DNA from: Rhizobium sp. NXC14
Lineage (GTDB): Bacteria > Pseudomonadota > Alphaproteobacteria > Rhizobiales > Rhizobiaceae
Assembly: GCF_002117485.1 (NCBI RefSeq)
Contig: NZ_CP021031.1
Span: 310,001 to 374,000, forward strand
Reading direction: 5' to 3'
Length of the DNA stretch: 64,000 bases
Part shown: positions 63,923 through 64,000 of the stretch, one piece after another
Layout: each line of letters opens with the position of its first letter
How positions within the stretch are numbered: position 1 is the stretch's first letter
The notes under the pieces: generated by a model
What the model was told of the DNA's origin: nothing
What the model saw: the letters and a program-made list of their open reading frames with translations, nothing else
The model's database searches: none
Made by a program: the position numbers and the translations under genes

Positions 63923-64000
63923 GATTTCCCCAATGATGGAGCCGACCGGGCTCTTAACGATGTTGCCGATAGTAGCGGTGACCGAGGCTGGTCAGGATCT

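Noticed and set aside
1..64000. tRNA or rRNA genes, CRISPR arrays, riboswitches, replication or transfer origins
   Set aside because: Read for cloverleaf-like GTTC/CCA patterns, regular spaced repeats and repABC-like signals; none seen. A covariance-model search could still find a small RNA.

Overview
The window looks like part of a symbiotic plasmid or symbiosis island of a nitrogen-fixing alphaproteobacterium, most likely Rhizobiaceae (Rhizobium/Sinorhizobium type). The reasons are the nifN-nifX-DUF269 end of a nif operon, a TtsI-type regulator, NifA/sigma54 promoter signals, many insertion sequences (IS481, IS3, IS21, IS630, ISL3 and IS66 families), and a patchwork of catabolic genes. I cannot name the species from sequence alone.

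Layout. 1-1.35 kb: end of the nif operon, whose last small gene is frameshifted and cut by an IS481 copy with a 6-bp target duplication. 2.4-6.2 kb: IS debris around an MFS exporter gene. 6.7-8.6 kb: two regulators, a TtsI-like pseudo-response-regulator and a LuxR-type autoinducer regulator. 9.2-20.6 kb: an unusual putative small-molecule pathway. It has a free-standing NRPS condensation-domain protein preceded by a well-formed NifA site and sigma54 promoter, an overlapping lysine-2,3-aminomutase-like radical SAM gene, an RpiR regulator, a JmjC/cupin oxygenase and two paralogous ATP-grasp ligases. IS fragments separate the two ligases. 21-23.5 kb: a complete IS66 element with a perfect 8-bp target duplication, followed by a recombinase remnant.

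24.2-52.5 kb: a large uptake-and-degradation region for an amide- or amino-acid-like compound. It holds a C45 (penicillin acyltransferase-type) hydrolase, two polyamine/opine-type ABC transporters, an RpiR regulator, aminotransferase, M24, M20, Lrp, and an ectoine-utilisation-like EutB-EutC-EutA-EutD set. A second, decaying EutA-EutD copy, a frameshifted amidase and an amidohydrolase follow. At least seven, probably eight, copies of an 18-bp partly palindromic motif (roughly ATRAAACA-NN-TGWNKCRT) lie in front of the transcription units of this region. I infer it is the operator of an RpiR-family regulator.

52.8-63.9 kb: a compact, intact, IS-free set with a more regular, GC-rich codon style: omega-aminotransferase, aldehyde dehydrogenase, CoA-transferase A/B, thiolase, UPF0262, glutamate dehydrogenase, terminator, then on the other strand succinate-semialdehyde dehydrogenase, RidA and DadA. 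It would carry amino-acid carbon into central metabolism.

The most interesting reading is an inference. A NifA/sigma54-driven amide- or peptide-forming pathway sits beside a regulon of importers and amide hydrolases, and each half carries an RpiR-family regulator of similar sequence. That arrangement resembles the known rhizopine mos/moc pairing, but with different chemistry.
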